Below, piece by piece: positions 5,765-6,595 of a DNA stretch of 6,595 bases; the stretch's first letter is position 1; each line of letters starts with the position of its first letter. Source of the DNA: Methanosarcinales archaeon (GTDB taxonomy: Archaea > Halobacteriota > Methanosarcinia > DSM-18856 > Methermicoccaceae); assembly GCA_003661015.1 (NCBI GenBank), contig QMVI01000065.1, positions 1-6,595 of the forward strand, read 5' to 3'. The translations under genes were made by a program, and so were the position numbers. Under the pieces are notes generated by a model. It saw only the letters and a list, made by a program, of their open reading frames with translations, was not told the origin of the DNA and did no database searches.

Positions 5765-6595
5765 ATGCCAAAGCATCTGATAGTGACTGAGAAAAACAAT
5801 ACTGCAAAGAGAATTGCAGAGATACTTTCAGCTGGCACATACAGTAGGGAGAGGATAGAAGGTGTTGAAGTTTATTCTTTTGGAGACAAAATCGTGATGG
5901 GACTCAGAGGACACATTCTCTCGGTTGACTTCCCCAAAGAATACAGTAGATGGGAAGAGACAAATCTGAGGGACTTAATCTTTGCAGATATTGTTCATGT
6001 CCCTGTGCATAGAAAATACATAAAACTGTTAAAGAAACTGAGCAGAGAAGTAGAGAGAATCACAATTGCCACTGATTATGACAGAGAAGGAGAACTCATA
6101 GGTGTCGAGGCTTTGAGAGTAATAAGCGAAGTCAGAAGTCTTGAGGATGTGAGAGTAGATAGGGTGAGGTATAGTACCGTCACCAAAGAAGAGATTTTGA
6201 GTGCCTTTTCAAATCCTGTAGAGATAGACTACAATCTTGCAGCTTCTGCAGAAGTAAGACAGATTGTGGATTTAACATGGGGCGCAACTCTCACACGGTT
6301 TCTATCTCTGAGTGCTGGGAGAGTAGGTAAGAGTTTTTTATCTGTTGGAAGAGTGCAGTCTCCAACGCTTGCCCTTCTCGTTGGGAGAGAGAAAGAGATA
6401 CAGAGCTTCAAACCAAAGAAGTATTTTGAGGTTGAGGTGGAGCTTGAAAATGGAGTTGTTGCACGCCATGTACACGGTAGGTTCGAGACTTATGAAGAAG
6501 CCCAGAAGATTTTGAATTCCCTCGATAGTGTGGCTAAATTGCTCGACTTGAAGAGCATTGTAAAGAAAGAAAGACCGCCAATTCCATTCAACACA
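5765..6595 (+). CDS. topA: DNA topoisomerase I (type IA, archaeal), N-terminal part, truncated by window edge
   Basis: The frame is open from ATG 5765 to the window end (277 residues, no stop). Type IA topoisomerases relax negative supercoils by cutting one DNA strand. The TOPRIM domain fills about residues 1-145: LIVTEKNNTAKRIAEIL with catalytic E9, then GHILSVDFP (49-57), and IATDYDREGELIG with metal-binding D104, D106 and E108. The start of the core region follows, with NLAASAEVRQIVDLTWG (157-173) and SVGRVQSPTLALLVGRE (193-209). The window ends at RPPIPFNT, the conserved stretch that leads toward the domain carrying the active-site tyrosine, which is therefore not visible. N-terminal TOPRIM order and sequence favour archaeal TopA over reverse gyrase, as there is no helicase part ahead of it. 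It is transcribed divergently from the DUF1786-artA operon through a 62-bp intergenic region. Arg codons are nearly all AGA/AGG. Confidence 0.93.
   Translation, partial: MPKHLIVTEKNNTAKRIAEILSAGTYSRERIEGVEVYSFGDKIVMGLRGHILSVDFPKEYSRWEETNLRDLIFADIVHVPVHRKYIKLLKKLSREVERITIATDYDREGELIGVEALRVISEVRSLEDVRVDRVRYSTVTKEEILSAFSNPVEIDYNLAASAEVRQIVDLTWGATLTRFLSLSAGRVGKSFLSVGRVQSPTLALLVGREKEIQSFKPKKYFEVEVELENGVVARHVHGRFETYEEAQKILNSLDSVAKLLDLKSIVKKERPPIPFNT

Overview
The window is a compact, gene-dense piece of archaeal chromosome, most likely from a euryarchaeon of the methanogen/ANME/Archaeoglobus kind. The evidence is gene content: an archaeal dihydropteroate-synthase-like protein with a DUF4346 tail, a DUF1786 protein, an autoantigen-p27-type zinc-ribbon protein, an archaeosortase A with archaetidylserine-type lipid enzymes, and an archaeal TOPRIM topoisomerase I. 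Archaeal-looking core promoters (an A-run followed by a TATA-like element, about 23 nt from the start codon) and arginine codons dominated by AGA/AGG agree with this. A more exact taxonomic placement is not supported.

Layout. Positions 21-680 (minus) carry a PHP-domain metallophosphoesterase whose reading frame is interrupted at codon 11 by an in-frame TAG. A 59-bp divergent promoter region (681-739) leads to the plus-strand DHPS-like gene (740-2203). That gene ends directly against the stop codon of a convergent five-gene minus-strand operon. In transcription order the operon is DUF1786 protein (5702-4665), archaeosortase artA (4655-3885), archaetidylserine decarboxylase (3898-3275), archaetidylserine synthase (3278-2559) and zinc-ribbon protein (2557-2204). 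A second short divergent promoter region (5703-5764) separates this operon from topA (5765 to the right edge, truncated).

How the genes fit together. ArtA, PssD and PssA form a recognisable module. In haloarchaea, archaetidylserine/archaetidylethanolamine synthesis is needed for archaeosortase A to replace the C-terminal transmembrane segment of PGF-CTERM surface proteins with a lipid anchor. Here the three genes overlap or nearly abut, so lipid headgroup synthesis and protein lipidation are probably co-expressed. The DUF1786 protein and the small zinc-ribbon protein share the transcript but have no known role in the process.

The most unusual signal is the TAG inside the PHP gene. The metal-binding HxH motif lies upstream of it, the rest of a complete PHP active site lies downstream in the same frame, and no plausible start exists after it. 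None of the seven complete genes stops at TAG (five TGA, two TAA). This fits translation of TAG as pyrrolysine, but a simple nonsense mutation or sequencing error is not excluded. No RNA genes, insertion sequences, CRISPR arrays or long repeats were seen.
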